A stretch of 64,000 nucleotides of DNA from DASZHJ01 sp963735465 (GTDB lineage: Bacteria > Pseudomonadota > Alphaproteobacteria > ATCC43930 > CGMCC-115725). A program made the position numbers and the translations under genes. Shown here one piece after another: positions 7,746-17,410 of the stretch. Below the pieces are notes generated by a model. That model had not been told where the DNA came from and searched no databases. It saw only the letters and a program-made list of their open reading frames with translations. The stretch covers positions 124,001 to 188,000 of the forward strand of contig CAVTLA010000002.1 of the NCBI GenBank assembly GCA_963735465.1, given 5' to 3'. Position 1 is the stretch's first letter, and each line of letters opens with the position of its first letter.

Positions 7746-8608
7746 CCGGGATCGAGACCCATCGCAGCATGGTGAAGGCCTGGGAGTGCGACAGCTTCGG
7801 CCACTTCACCGTCGCCTACTACTTCGACCGTTTCGCCGATGCGTCGGCGACGCTCCTGGAAATGCTGGCGGCGGCGCGCGGCTTGCGCACGGCGGGTCGT
7901 GGGTTCCGACCGAGTATCATGCCCGCTTCGTCGCGGAGCTGCGCGGCGGCGAGGTGCTGCACGTCGAGAGCGGCGTGATCGCCGTCGAGGCCGACCGGCT
8001 CCGTGTCGGTCACCGTCTGATGAACTCCGCCACCGGCAAGGTGTGCACGACCGTCGAGGAGCACCTTGAGGCGAAGCCCGGCGTGGCGCCCCTCGATGAG
8101 GCCGAGCGCCGGCGCCTCGCCGAGCCCGCCATCGACTGGGAGGAAAGCAAGACCGATCCCGGCTTCGCCGATGGCATCGCCGCGGGGCTGATCCCGACCG
8201 GGCGCGACCGCGTGACGCCCTCGGAGGTGGACGAGAGCGGCGGTCTCGCGCTGCCGAACTACGTGCACCGCAGCTCCGTCGGCTGCATCCAGCTCCTCAC
8301 CGCCATGGGCCTGCCGCCGGAGCATCTCGCGTACCCATCATCGCGGCTTCTCCACCTTCGAGATCAAGCTGCGCCTCGACGGGTCCGGGCCTAAGGCGGG
8401 CGACGCGCTGCATCTGGAGAGCGGCCTCATGCACCTCGGCAGCTCGTCGGTGCGCATGGTGCATCGCCTGCACGACAGCAGAAGCGGCCGCCGCGTGGCG
8501 ACACTCCGGCAATCCGGCGTACACTTCGACCTGGATGCCCGGCGCTCGACGCCGATCCCGGAGGAACTGCGCGCCAAGGCCGCCGGCCTGGTCCTGCGCA
8601 CGGCCTGA
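7742..8608 (+). pseudogene. Acyl-CoA thioesterase-like double hot-dog protein, interrupted by two compensating frameshifts
   Basis: Three consecutive reading-frame pieces make one protein of about 288 residues. Piece 1 (from ATG 7742) has WECDSFGHFTVAYYFDRFAD, the first hot-dog helix. Piece 2 begins near SWVPTEYHARFVAELRGGEV. Piece 3 begins near HRGFSTFEIKLRLDG. The first shift fits one base missing from the GGG at 7894-7896. The second fits one extra C in CCC at 8334-8336, where removing it restores AYHHRGFSTFEI. The two shifts cancel, so the total length stays in register. The start overlaps the amidohydrolase stop. If the shifts are sequencing errors this is an intact thioesterase of the operon; otherwise it is a recent pseudogene. 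Confidence 0.8.
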
Positions 8609-8638
8609 CACGAAGAGGAAAGAGAGAGGAATGACGCC

Positions 8639-9817
8639 ATGGAGCTCACGCTTTCACCCCGCGCCGTGCTGCCCGAGGACGGCACCGCCGGCACTCTCAT
8701 CGCCCGTGTCTGGGTTCCCGGCACGACGCCGGGCCCGGTGGCGGCCGTGCTGCGCGCGGACGGCGTCCACGCCTTCGGCCGCGAGGTCGCGACCGTCGCC
8801 GATCTCATGGAAGCGCCGGATCCCGGCGTCCTCGCCCGCGGCGCGCCAACGACGCGGCTCGGGTCCTTCGAGGAGATCCTCGCCAATTCCGTGCTCGGCC
8901 CCCGCGACGCGGCGAAGCCGCATTTTCTGGCGCCGATCGATCTGCAGGCGATCAAGGCCGCGGGCGTCACCTTCATGCGCAGCCTCTTGGAGCGGGTGAT
9001 CGAGGAGCAGGCCAAGGGCGATCCCGCCGCCGCCGAGCGGGTGCGCCAGACGCTGGCGCGGGAGATCGGCGCCGATCTCGGCAGCGTCAAGCCCGGCTCT
9101 GACTCCGCGATGCGCCTCAAGGCGGCGCTGATCGAGCGCAAGCTCTGGTCGCAGTATCTGGAAGTGGGCATCGGCCCCGACGCCGAGATCTTCACCAAGG
9201 CGCAGCCGATGGCGGCGGTGGGCACCGGCGCCGAGATCGGCCTGCATCCGGCCTCCGTCTGGAACAATCCCGAGCCCGAGGTAGTGCTGGTGGCAAACAG
9301 CCGCGGCACCATCGTCGGCGCCACGCTTGGCAACGACGTCAACCTCAGGGATTTCGAGGGCCGGAGCGCGCTCCTCCTCAGCAAGGCCAAGGACAACAAC
9401 GGCTCCTGCGCCGTGGGCCCGTTCATCCGCCTGTTCGACGGAACCTTCAGCCTGGACGATGTCCGCCACACCACCGTCAGCCTCAGGGTCGAGGGCGACG
9501 ATCAGTTCGTGCTGGAAGGCCGCAGCTCCATGAGCGAGATCAGCCGCGACCCGGCCGAGCTGGTGGCGCAGATGATGAGCGCCATCAACCAGTATCCCGA
9601 CGGCGTCGTGCTCTACTGCGGCACCATGTTCGCGCCGACCAAGGATCGCGGGAAGAAAGGCGACGGCTTCACCCACGCCGTGGGCGACATCGTGACGATC
9701 TCGTCGCCCAAGCTCGGCGCCCTCGTCAATCGCGTCAACCGCAGCGACCGGATTCCGCCCTGGAAATTCGGGACCCGCGCGCTGATGCGGAGCCTCGCGG
9801 CGCGCGACCTGATTTAG
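8639..9817 (+). CDS. Fumarylacetoacetate hydrolase (FAH) family protein
   Basis: 392 residues. The FAH core is in the C-terminal half. NPEPEVVLVANSRGTIVG holds the acidic metal ligands, GNDVNLRDFEGRSALLLSKAK is a hallmark stretch, and GTMFAPTKDRG / GDGFTHAVGDIVTISSP complete the fold. The N-terminal half (FEEILANSVLGPRD, KPHFLAPIDLQAIKAAGVTF) matches a longer proteobacterial FAH subgroup often found in sugar-acid or 2-keto-3-deoxy-acid pathways. Expected chemistry is metal-dependent hydration, dehydration or C-C hydrolysis of a 2-oxo acid. The ATG at 8639 has GAGGA 8 bases upstream. Its stop codon overlaps that of the convergent MCP gene. Confidence 0.9.
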   Translation: MELTLSPRAVLPEDGTAGTLIARVWVPGTTPGPVAAVLRADGVHAFGREVATVADLMEAPDPGVLARGAPTTRLGSFEEILANSVLGPRDAAKPHFLAPIDLQAIKAAGVTFMRSLLERVIEEQAKGDPAAAERVRQTLAREIGADLGSVKPGSDSAMRLKAALIERKLWSQYLEVGIGPDAEIFTKAQPMAAVGTGAEIGLHPASVWNNPEPEVVLVANSRGTIVGATLGNDVNLRDFEGRSALLLSKAKDNNGSCAVGPFIRLFDGTFSLDDVRHTTVSLRVEGDDQFVLEGRSSMSEISRDPAELVAQMMSAINQYPDGVVLYCGTMFAPTKDRGKKGDGFTHAVGDIVTISSPKLGALVNRVNRSDRIPPWKFGTRALMRSLAARDLI

Positions 9818-11844
9818 GCCGCGCGCAGGCTGGCGAGGAAGGTGTCGACCTCGCCGGTGAGCTTCTCCGCCTCGCGCGCCAGCGAGCCGGCGGCGCCGAC
9901 CACCTGGGTCGCCGCGGCACCGGTGTCGCGGGCCGCCGCGCTCACGCCGCCGATATTGCCGGAGACCTGCCCGGTGCCCTGGGCCGCCTGCTGGATGTTG
10001 CGGGCGATCTCCTGGGTTGCCGCGGCCTGCTCCTCCACCGCGGCGGCAATGGCGCCCGAGATCTCGTTCACCGACCGGATCGTCTCGCAGATGCCCCGGA
10101 TCGCGCCGACGGCGGACTGAGTCTCGGTCTGGATCGCGGTGATCTGCAGACGGATGTCCTCGGTCGCCTTGGCGGTCTGGGTGGCGAGCGTCTTCACCTC
10201 GCTGGCGACCACGGCAAAGCCCTTGCCGGCGTCGCCCGCGCGCGCCGCCTCGATGGTGGCGTTGAGCGCCAGCAGGTTGGTCTGGGAAGCGATGTCGGTG
10301 ATGAGGGCCACGACGTCGCCGATCTTCTGCGCCGTTTCGGCAAGGCCCTGGACGCTGGCGTCGGTGCGCTGGCCGTCCTCGGCAGCCTTGCCGGCGATGC
10401 GCGAGGCCTCGGCGACTTGGCGGCCGATCTCGGCGATCGAGGCCGACAGCTCGTCCGACGCGGTAGCCACTGTCTGCACGTTGGCGGAAGCCTGCTCCGC
10501 CGCCGTTGAGACGGTGAGCGCCTGGCGCTGCGCCTCCTCGGCGGTAGAGGACATCGACCCGGCAGTGGTCTCGATCTCGCGAGAGGCCGTCGACACTGCG
10601 CCGGCAACGCCCTTCACGCTCGCCTCGAAGCGGGACGCGAGCTCTGCCAGCACGCGGCGCTTCTCGGCCTCGGCGCGGCGCTCGGTCTCGGCCTGCTCGG
10701 CGCGCATCGCCTCCATCTTGGTGGCGTTGTCCTTGAAGACCTGCACGGCGCGCGCCATCACGCCGACCTCGTCGCGGCGGGCGGCGTCGGGCACCATCAC
10801 CTCGTTGTCGCCGTCGGCAAGCCGCCGCATCACGGCGATAAGGCGCTCGATGGGCCCGGTGATGCCACGTCCGATCAGGACCGCCGCGCCGATCATGAGA
10901 ACCGCGATGATCCCCAGCGACCAGGTGAGCTGCCGGGAGGTAGTCGCGCGGATTTCCGCCAGCGCCGCCATCGCGGCGTCATAGGCCTGAGCGGCCTCGT
11001 GGTCCGCCGCCGTGATGCCGGGCTCCACGGCCTCGCGCATCAGCGTCAGCTTCTTGACCTCGCTGTCGAGGGCGAGAACGCCCTCGGCGAGCGCCAGAAA
11101 ATCCTTCTGATAGGCGGCCATCTTGTCGGCGATCACGGTGCGGTCGGCGGCCGGCATCTGCGTCTGCTGGAGCAGCGTCAGAAAATGCGCGCCGACGGAT
11201 TTCATGCCCTCGCGGGACTTTGAATCATGGCGCTGCAGAAAGTCCTTCTCGTTCCGGCGCATCGTCAGCATGTCGACATTGAGCTTGTCCGCCTCGACCT
11301 TCTTGATCTCCTCCTCGGCGGCATGGACGGAATCGCGCATGGAGCCTTGCAGGCCCGTGTCCTGGTCGTAGCCGACCTTGCGCTGCAGCTCGACGACCCG
11401 GGCGAACTGCTTCACATAGGCCGTCTGCGGCTCCTTGACCGCGGCGAGCTCGGCGCGCAGCACGGTGCTTCCGTCATCGCCGGAGCGGGACAGAAACCCG
11501 TCGATCGCCTTGGCCGTCGCGTCGTCGAATTTGGCGCGGCGCTGGACGATGTCGTCTTTCTTGCGCAGCAGAAAATCCCGTTCCGCCAGAAGCGCCTCGG
11601 ACATATTGGCCGCGATCGTCGTGATCGCGCGCTGGTCGGTGGCCGCGTGATCCACCGCGGCCTGCAGGCGCGTCTGGGCCGCATTGCCGTATTGGTAGAG
11701 TCCGCCAAAGACCAGCAGGCCGATGAGGCCGATGCAGGCGACGAGCCCGATCTGATATTTCAGGCTGAGGCGCGACAGCAGCTTGACGCGCGACAGGCGC
11801 TTCATGCCCGACCACGGGTTGATACACGACAACAGGCGTTTCAT
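9814..11844 (-). CDS. Methyl-accepting chemotaxis protein (HBM-type sensor)
   Basis: 676 residues. TM1 is near residues 31-53. A periplasmic helical sensor of about 250 residues follows and contains LTMRRNEKDFLQRHD, typical of the helical bimodular (HBM) ligand domain. TM2 is near 308-330, then a HAMP linker. The cytoplasmic coiled-coil signalling domain carries the conserved hairpin tip (ITDIASQTNLLALNATIEAA and AGKGFAVVASEVKTLA). HBM receptors of other bacteria sense organic acids such as TCA intermediates; the ligand here is unknown. AAGGGGGA precedes the ATG at 11844. The gene is convergent with the FAH gene and its TAA overlaps that gene's TAG. Confidence 0.95.
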   Translation of the reverse strand: MKRLLSCINPWSGMKRLSRVKLLSRLSLKYQIGLVACIGLIGLLVFGGLYQYGNAAQTRLQAAVDHAATDQRAITTIAANMSEALLAERDFLLRKKDDIVQRRAKFDDATAKAIDGFLSRSGDDGSTVLRAELAAVKEPQTAYVKQFARVVELQRKVGYDQDTGLQGSMRDSVHAAEEEIKKVEADKLNVDMLTMRRNEKDFLQRHDSKSREGMKSVGAHFLTLLQQTQMPAADRTVIADKMAAYQKDFLALAEGVLALDSEVKKLTLMREAVEPGITAADHEAAQAYDAAMAALAEIRATTSRQLTWSLGIIAVLMIGAAVLIGRGITGPIERLIAVMRRLADGDNEVMVPDAARRDEVGVMARAVQVFKDNATKMEAMRAEQAETERRAEAEKRRVLAELASRFEASVKGVAGAVSTASREIETTAGSMSSTAEEAQRQALTVSTAAEQASANVQTVATASDELSASIAEIGRQVAEASRIAGKAAEDGQRTDASVQGLAETAQKIGDVVALITDIASQTNLLALNATIEAARAGDAGKGFAVVASEVKTLATQTAKATEDIRLQITAIQTETQSAVGAIRGICETIRSVNEISGAIAAAVEEQAAATQEIARNIQQAAQGTGQVSGNIGGVSAAARDTGAAATQVVGAAGSLAREAEKLTGEVDTFLASLRAA

Positions 11845-12120
11845 GACGGTCCCCCTTTTCGTCGTCGCGCCGCTCGCGGCGGGCCCTCCTGGCAGGTCCG
11901 CGCCGGCGGACTCTTTCTAGTGGCGCGACCGTCGAGTACGCCAGTATGTAGCTGCGGGGTTAAGAAATGCCTAGAACCTGAGCATCTCAAAACGAGCTAT
12001 TAATCTTTCGTCTTCCCTCGATCAGGGTGGGCCATTCGGCGCCCAGGACTTTCGCGGCTGGCCGGCTTCCGGTATCAACACCAGGAGTTGTGCAACGGAA
12101 GCGCGGCGCGGGGGGCGACG

Positions 12121-15100
12121 ATGGGCACAATCGCAACTGGCGTGTCGGCCGTCGTGGAGGGGACGATCCGTCTGGCACTGGCGCTCGCCATCGCCGGCGC
12201 GGTCGCCGGCCCCACCTTCGCACAAGCGCCGCCGGCAGGCTCGGCCAGTGCCGGCTTCGTGCCGCCGCCTCGCAGCATCGCCGACATCACCGCGGTTCTC
12301 GACGCCGACAAGCCCGATCCCGCCAAGCTCGCGCGCTATGCCGCGCTGGTCGACGCCCAGCCACCGGCGGGCGCCTCGCCCTCGACCCTGGCGCGCTTCT
12401 ATCTCGACCGCGCCTCGGCGGCGGGCCAGGTCGGTCGTGTCCAGCAATGGATCTCGGATGCGCAGCAGGCGCTCAAATTCGCCCGCGACAGCGGCGATAC
12501 CGGCGAGGAAGCGCTGGTCGAGCTCGTCAACGCGGAATTCCAAGTCGGCAACTACGCCGCCGGTCTCGACTTCGCCCAGCAGCGCGCGGCAATCGTCGGC
12601 AACCGCGCCGGTGGCATCGTCGCCGCCCACAGCGGCCTGGCGCGCAGCCTCGCGGTCGCAGGCCACATGAAGGAAGCGGAGGTGGAGATCCAGCGCGTCC
12701 GCGACGCCCTCGCCGTCATGCAGGCGGCCCGGCGCATGGACCCGATCTCGCTCCGCAACCAGGAGGGCAATGCCGCCGACGCCTTCGGCACCATCCATGC
12801 CGTTCAGGGCCGCTTCGCCGACGCGGAGCGCGAGCTCGCCCAGGCCGTGGGATTCGCCGATCAGACGGTGCACGACTACGACGCCTGGATGACGCCGATC
12901 AAGCCGCCGCGGGAGATCTTCGAGAACTTCACGGTGCAGCGCCGCCTTCGGCTGGCGAATGCCATCGAGCGCCAGGGACGGGTCGTCGAGGCGGAAGCCG
13001 TGGCCCGCACCGCGCTTCTCAACAGCCTGCACCAGCAGGGCCGCTATGCGCCCACATCGGCCGTGGCCATCGGTGCGCTTGCGGTCATCATCCTCGACGA
13101 GGGCCGGCCGCAGGAGGCGCGACGCCTCGCCCAAGCCGCGCTGGACGTTTATCGCAGGATCGGCGCCTCCATGGGCTCGCGCGCGGCGGTGGTGGCCGGC
13201 ATCACCGTCGCCAGCTCCTACGCGACGGAGGACAACTGGCGCGATGCCCTGGCGGCCTATGACGAGGTCGGGCGCGGCATCGGCCCCACGGACGATCAGG
13301 CGCGGACGCTCTTCAACAACAACCTCGACCGCATCGTGGTTGAGCTCCGGTCGGGGCGGGTCAACGAGGCGCTGAAGCGGTCGGAGGAGATCGTCGGCCG
13401 GCGCGAGAAGTCCCTGGGCGCCGATCATCCGGACACGCTCGACGCCCAGGGCCTGCATGCAGCGGCGCTCGCCGTCGCCGGCCGCCGCGACGAATTGCTG
13501 GCCGCTTTCCGGGCCGTGGCGCCCAAGCTGATCCAGTCCTCCCGCGTCAGCGACACCGGCGAGGCGTCGCCGATCCTGCGCGACCGCCGGCTGCGCTTCG
13601 CCCTGGAGTCCTACATCACCCTGCTGTCGGATTCCCGCGACACCGGCGCGGCCACCGAGGCTTTCGCCGTCGCCGATGTCGTGCGCGGACAGTCGGTGCA
13701 GCGCGCGCTCTCGGAGAGCGCGGCGCGCAGCAGCGTGCGCGACCCGGCGCTGGCCGATCTCGTGCGCCGGGAGCAGGACGCCCGCGGCCAGGCGAACGCG
13801 CTCTTCGGCCTGCTCGCCAGCATCCAGGCGGCACCGGCGGGGCAGCGCGACGACGCGGCGGTGGTGGGCGTCCGCGCGCAGATCGACCAGCTCCGGACCT
13901 CCCGCGCGGCGCTCCGCCAGGAGATCGAAAAGCGCTTTCCCGACTACGCCAACCTCATCGATCCCCGACCCGTCACCATCGAGCAGGTCCGCAAGGTGCT
14001 GGGCCCGGACGAGGCGATGCTTAGCTTCTATGTGGGCAGCGCCAAGACCTTCGTCTGGGCGGTGCCGCCGTCGGGCCCGGTCGCTTTCGTCGCGGCACCG
14101 CTCTCGGCGGCGCAGGTCGCAGAGGAGGTGCGCGCGCTCCGCCGCGCCCTTGATCCCAATGCGTCGACGCTGGCGGAGATTCCCGCCTTCGATACCGCCC
14201 GCGCCTACAAGCTCTATGCCGCCCTGCTGGCGCCGGTGGAGTCCGGCTGGCATAGCGCCCACTCGCTGCTGGTGGTGCCGCATGGCGCGCTGGGAGAGCT
14301 GCCGCTGGGTCTCCTGCCGACGGCGGCGCCCAAGCCGGAGGCGAAGAGCGGCGTGCCATTCTCGGAATACAAGACCGTACCCTGGCTCATCCGCCAGGTG
14401 GCGGTAACGCAGCTGCCGTCGGCGACCTCGCTGGCGACCTTGCGCGGCCTGCCGGTGGCTGACGCGCGCCGCCGTGCGTTCGCTGGCTTCGGCGATCCCT
14501 GGTTCAACGAGGCGGAGGCGCGGGAGGCGCAAGGGGTCGGCGAAGATGGTCGCCAGCACCGGCACCGTCGCGACGCGCGGCGTGCGGTTGCATCTGCGGG
14601 CCGCGCCCAAGACCGAGGCGTCGTCGACGGCGACGGTCGCCGACCTGCCGCGCCTGCCGGAGACCGCCGACGAGGTTCGCAGCGTCGCCGCCGCGCTCAA
14701 GGCCGATCCCGCCACCGACGTCTTCCTCGGCGACAAGGCCAACGAGGAGGCCGTGCGCACCCTCAATCTCAGGGACCGGCGCGTCGTCATGTTCGCGACG
14801 CATGGGCTGGTGCCCGGCGATCTCGACGGGCTGCAGGAGCCGGCGCTGGCGCTTTCGGCGCCGTCGGTCGCCCATACCGGCGGCGACGGGCTCCTCACCA
14901 TGAGCAAGATACTCGGCCTCAAGCTGGACGCGGACTGGGTTGTGCTGTCGGCATGCAACACGGCGGCGGGCAACGGCGCCGGCGCCGAGGCGGTCTCCGG
15001 CCTCGGCCGCGCGTTCTTCTATGCCGGAACCCGCGCCGTCCTGGTCTCCAACTGGCCGGTGGAGACGAATTCCGCCCGCGCGCTCACCACCGACCTGTTC

Positions 15101-15277
15101 CGGCGTCAGGCCGCGACGCCCGGTCTCGGCCGCGCCGAGGCCTTGCGCCAGGCGGAGCTGGGGCTGATCGACGGCGAGGGCAGCGTGGTGGATGGCAAGA
15201 CCGTGTTCTCCTACGCCCACCCGATCTTCTGGGCCCCCTTCGCGGTCATCGGCGACGGCGGCGGGAAGTCGGGGTAG
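12121..15277 (+). pseudogene. TPR-repeat CHAT-domain (caspase-like) protein, exported, with one frameshift
   Basis: About 1050 residues. Signal peptide at residues 1-35 (LALALAIAGAVAGPTFAQA), then roughly 500 residues of TPR-like helical repeats. A CHAT peptidase-like domain follows: catalytic-type His in MFATHGLVPGDLDG, Cys in VVLSACNTAAG, then FFYAGTRAVLVSNWPVETN. The frame breaks at the GGGG run 14533-14536; removing one G gives EAREAQGSAKMVAS and joins the two frames. The break falls inside the CHAT domain, before the His and Cys motifs. If real it removes the protease centre. An alternative start exists at 12088. It is convergent with a CHASE2 cyclase. Confidence 0.85.
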
Positions 15278-15279
15278 GC

Positions 15280-17409
15280 CTACTTCTCCGTCAGCACCGA
15301 CACGCCACTCCAGTCGACCGGCGGATCGGTAACGTAGTCCGCGGCATGGGCGGCGAGCCGGCGCGCCGCTTCGTCGCCTTCAGCGAGCGCCGCGAATTGC
15401 CGCGCGGCCTCGGCGAAGGCGCCGGAGCGCCAGTGTCGGAGCGCTGCGGCGAAAGCATCCCGGCGCGCCAGCGTCTCCGCGGGAATGGCGCCGGCGACGC
15501 CCAGAGGCTCGTAGAGTCCGACCTGCTGCGCGCGGCCTTGCACCGTCACGGTGTCGATCTCGCGGAAGACGATGGCGTCGCCGCAGGCCGCCACAGTCGC
15601 ATCGCTCACCAGCAGCAGCGTGCCGTAGCGCTTGTTGACGCCCTCGACCCGGGAAGCCAGGTTCACCGCGTCGCCCATCACGGTGTAGTTGAAGCGGCGC
15701 GGCGAGCCGATATTGCCGATCAGCACCGGGCCGGTGTTGATGCCGATCCGCGTCTCCGGCGGCGATCCGCCCGGCGGCGCCAGGGCCCGCGCCGCCTCGC
15801 CGCCGGCGGCGCGCATCGCCAGCGCCGCCCGGACCGCGTTCTCCGCATGGCGGGGATCGTCGAGCGGCGCGCCGAAGACGCCGACGACAGCGTCGCCGAT
15901 GAACTTGTCGACGAAGCCGCCATGGGCCTCGATGATCGCAGTGACGCCCGCGAAATAGGTGTTGAGCGCACCCACCAGCGCCTGCGGTTCGAGATACTCC
16001 GAGACCCGCGTGAAGCCCGCAAGATCGGAGAACAGGATGGAGACGATCCTGAGCTCGCCGCCGAGGCTCGGCTGGGTGTTCGTCGCCACCAGCCGGTCCA
16101 CCACCGGGCCCGGAAGATAGAGCGTGAAGGCCTTGGCGAGCCGGCGCCGGTTGCGGTCGGTGACGCCGAAGCGATAGGCAAGCGCGCCACCGAAACTGAG
16201 GAGAACCGCGACGCCGCCGTTGAAGAGCGGAAGCACGACGTCGTGATCGAAGGCGGCGAGCCCCGCCCCGCCCCACCCCACCAGCACCGCGACCGCGGCC
16301 GCGACGGCGAACGGGAGGTGGGTGCGCATCACCGCGACGCCGACGACGGACGCCAGCGCGAAGAGCGCCGCGATGCTGAGCCATCTCCGCGTCGGCACCA
16401 GGCCGGTGCCGCGCAGAAGCGTGGTGATGGCGGCGGCATGAATGTAGACGCCGGGAATGGTGTCGCGGCGCAGGTCGGTTCGGAACAGGCCGGCCATCGG
16501 CGGCACCACGCAGCGCGCCGGCTGATTCATTCCCTCGGGCCAGGTGGCGAAGCGCTCGGAGGAGAGGATGCGATCCTCGACGTCGAGCACGGTGCCGATC
16601 AGCACCACTTTTCCCGCGAAATTGCGCCGGAAATAATCCGCGTTCCCCTGCTCGGCGCAGGCTGTCATGTCGGCGAAGGAATAGGTGGGAACGGCGCCGG
16701 GCTCGGTGTCGAAATTGATGCCGAGGGAATTCGCGTCCATGCGACGCACGGGGACGCCGCCGAGCACCGCGCCGCCGTCGTCGCCGCGCTCGGCGGTCAT
16801 CGACCTGGCTCGGGCCGCGAGCGCCAGGGCAAAGGCGGGCTGCGCCGTGGTGCTGCCGTTTTGGCCGTCGGCGTGGAGGAACAGCGGCGCGCGGCGGATG
16901 ACGCCGTCGGGATCCTCGAGCAGGTTGAGGCCGCGCAGCGTGTCGGCGCCCGCCGCCAGGATATGGCCGCGGAACGGCACGATCGGCTGCTGTTGATGCT
17001 GCATGTATCCAAGCACCAGGCGGCCCTCGCTGCCGGCGCGATGCAGGCCGCGCAGGAACTCGCGCTCGTAGCCAGGCAGGAACGGCTCGATGGACGTCGA
17101 GTAGACGGAGTCGAACCCCACCACCGCGGCGCCGGCGTCGAGGACGGCATTCAGGACCTTGGCCGCCTGAGGCGTCCACATGATGCGGGGCGTATCGACG
17201 AAGGGCGGCCGGCGATAGGTCTCCTCGTCGAGGCCAATCACCACGACAGGGCTGTCGGCGGGCATATGGGGCGAGCCGAGGACGCGCTGGCGCAGCCAGA
17301 ACAGGGCGTCGATGCCAGGCCCGTCGAGGCGCGCGAACAGCGACGAGGTGAGTAGCACCGCCGCGGCGAGCGCGATGCCGGCCACCGCGGCAAGGTCGCG
17401 GCGCGTCAC
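15280..17409 (-). CDS. CHASE2-domain adenylate cyclase (class III)
   Basis: 709 residues. One N-terminal membrane segment (residues 5-27), an extracytoplasmic CHASE2 sensor (about 35-330, with VVVIGLDEETYRR and VGFDSVYSTS), about three more membrane segments (near 340-410), then a class III nucleotidyl cyclase domain. Metal aspartates lie in VSILFSDLAGFT and IGDAVVGVFG. Adenine-selecting Lys and Asp lie in DKFIGDA and VMGDAVNLASRVE, and the transition-state Asn/Arg pair is in NLASR. All catalytic residues are present, so cAMP synthesis is expected. The start is a GTG at 17409, one base after the stop of the FecR-like gene, so the two are cotranscribed. Confidence 0.93.
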   Translation of the reverse strand: MTRRDLAAVAGIALAAAVLLTSSLFARLDGPGIDALFWLRQRVLGSPHMPADSPVVVIGLDEETYRRPPFVDTPRIMWTPQAAKVLNAVLDAGAAVVGFDSVYSTSIEPFLPGYEREFLRGLHRAGSEGRLVLGYMQHQQQPIVPFRGHILAAGADTLRGLNLLEDPDGVIRRAPLFLHADGQNGSTTAQPAFALALAARARSMTAERGDDGGAVLGGVPVRRMDANSLGINFDTEPGAVPTYSFADMTACAEQGNADYFRRNFAGKVVLIGTVLDVEDRILSSERFATWPEGMNQPARCVVPPMAGLFRTDLRRDTIPGVYIHAAAITTLLRGTGLVPTRRWLSIAALFALASVVGVAVMRTHLPFAVAAAVAVLVGWGGAGLAAFDHDVVLPLFNGGVAVLLSFGGALAYRFGVTDRNRRRLAKAFTLYLPGPVVDRLVATNTQPSLGGELRIVSILFSDLAGFTRVSEYLEPQALVGALNTYFAGVTAIIEAHGGFVDKFIGDAVVGVFGAPLDDPRHAENAVRAALAMRAAGGEAARALAPPGGSPPETRIGINTGPVLIGNIGSPRRFNYTVMGDAVNLASRVEGVNKRYGTLLLVSDATVAACGDAIVFREIDTVTVQGRAQQVGLYEPLGVAGAIPAETLARRDAFAAALRHWRSGAFAEAARQFAALAEGDEAARRLAAHAADYVTDPPVDWSGVSVLTEK

Positions 17410-17410
17410 G

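Noticed and set aside
12022..14973. A 983-codon minus-strand open frame opposite the CHAT gene
   Set aside because: High-GC antisense shadow: composition is dominated by Arg, Ala and Gly with no family motifs, while the plus strand encodes recognisable TPR and CHAT domains.
12121..15277. CHAT protein as part of a CRISPR-associated (Craspase) or gasdermin defence system
   Set aside because: No Cas7-11, repeat array or gasdermin-like gene is nearby, and the protein has a signal peptide, which does not fit a cytoplasmic defence effector.
14560..17355. Plus-strand continuation of the first CHAT frame across the cyclase gene
   Set aside because: After the frameshift the reading is low-complexity and runs antisense to a clear CHASE2 cyclase; it is an artefact of the broken frame.
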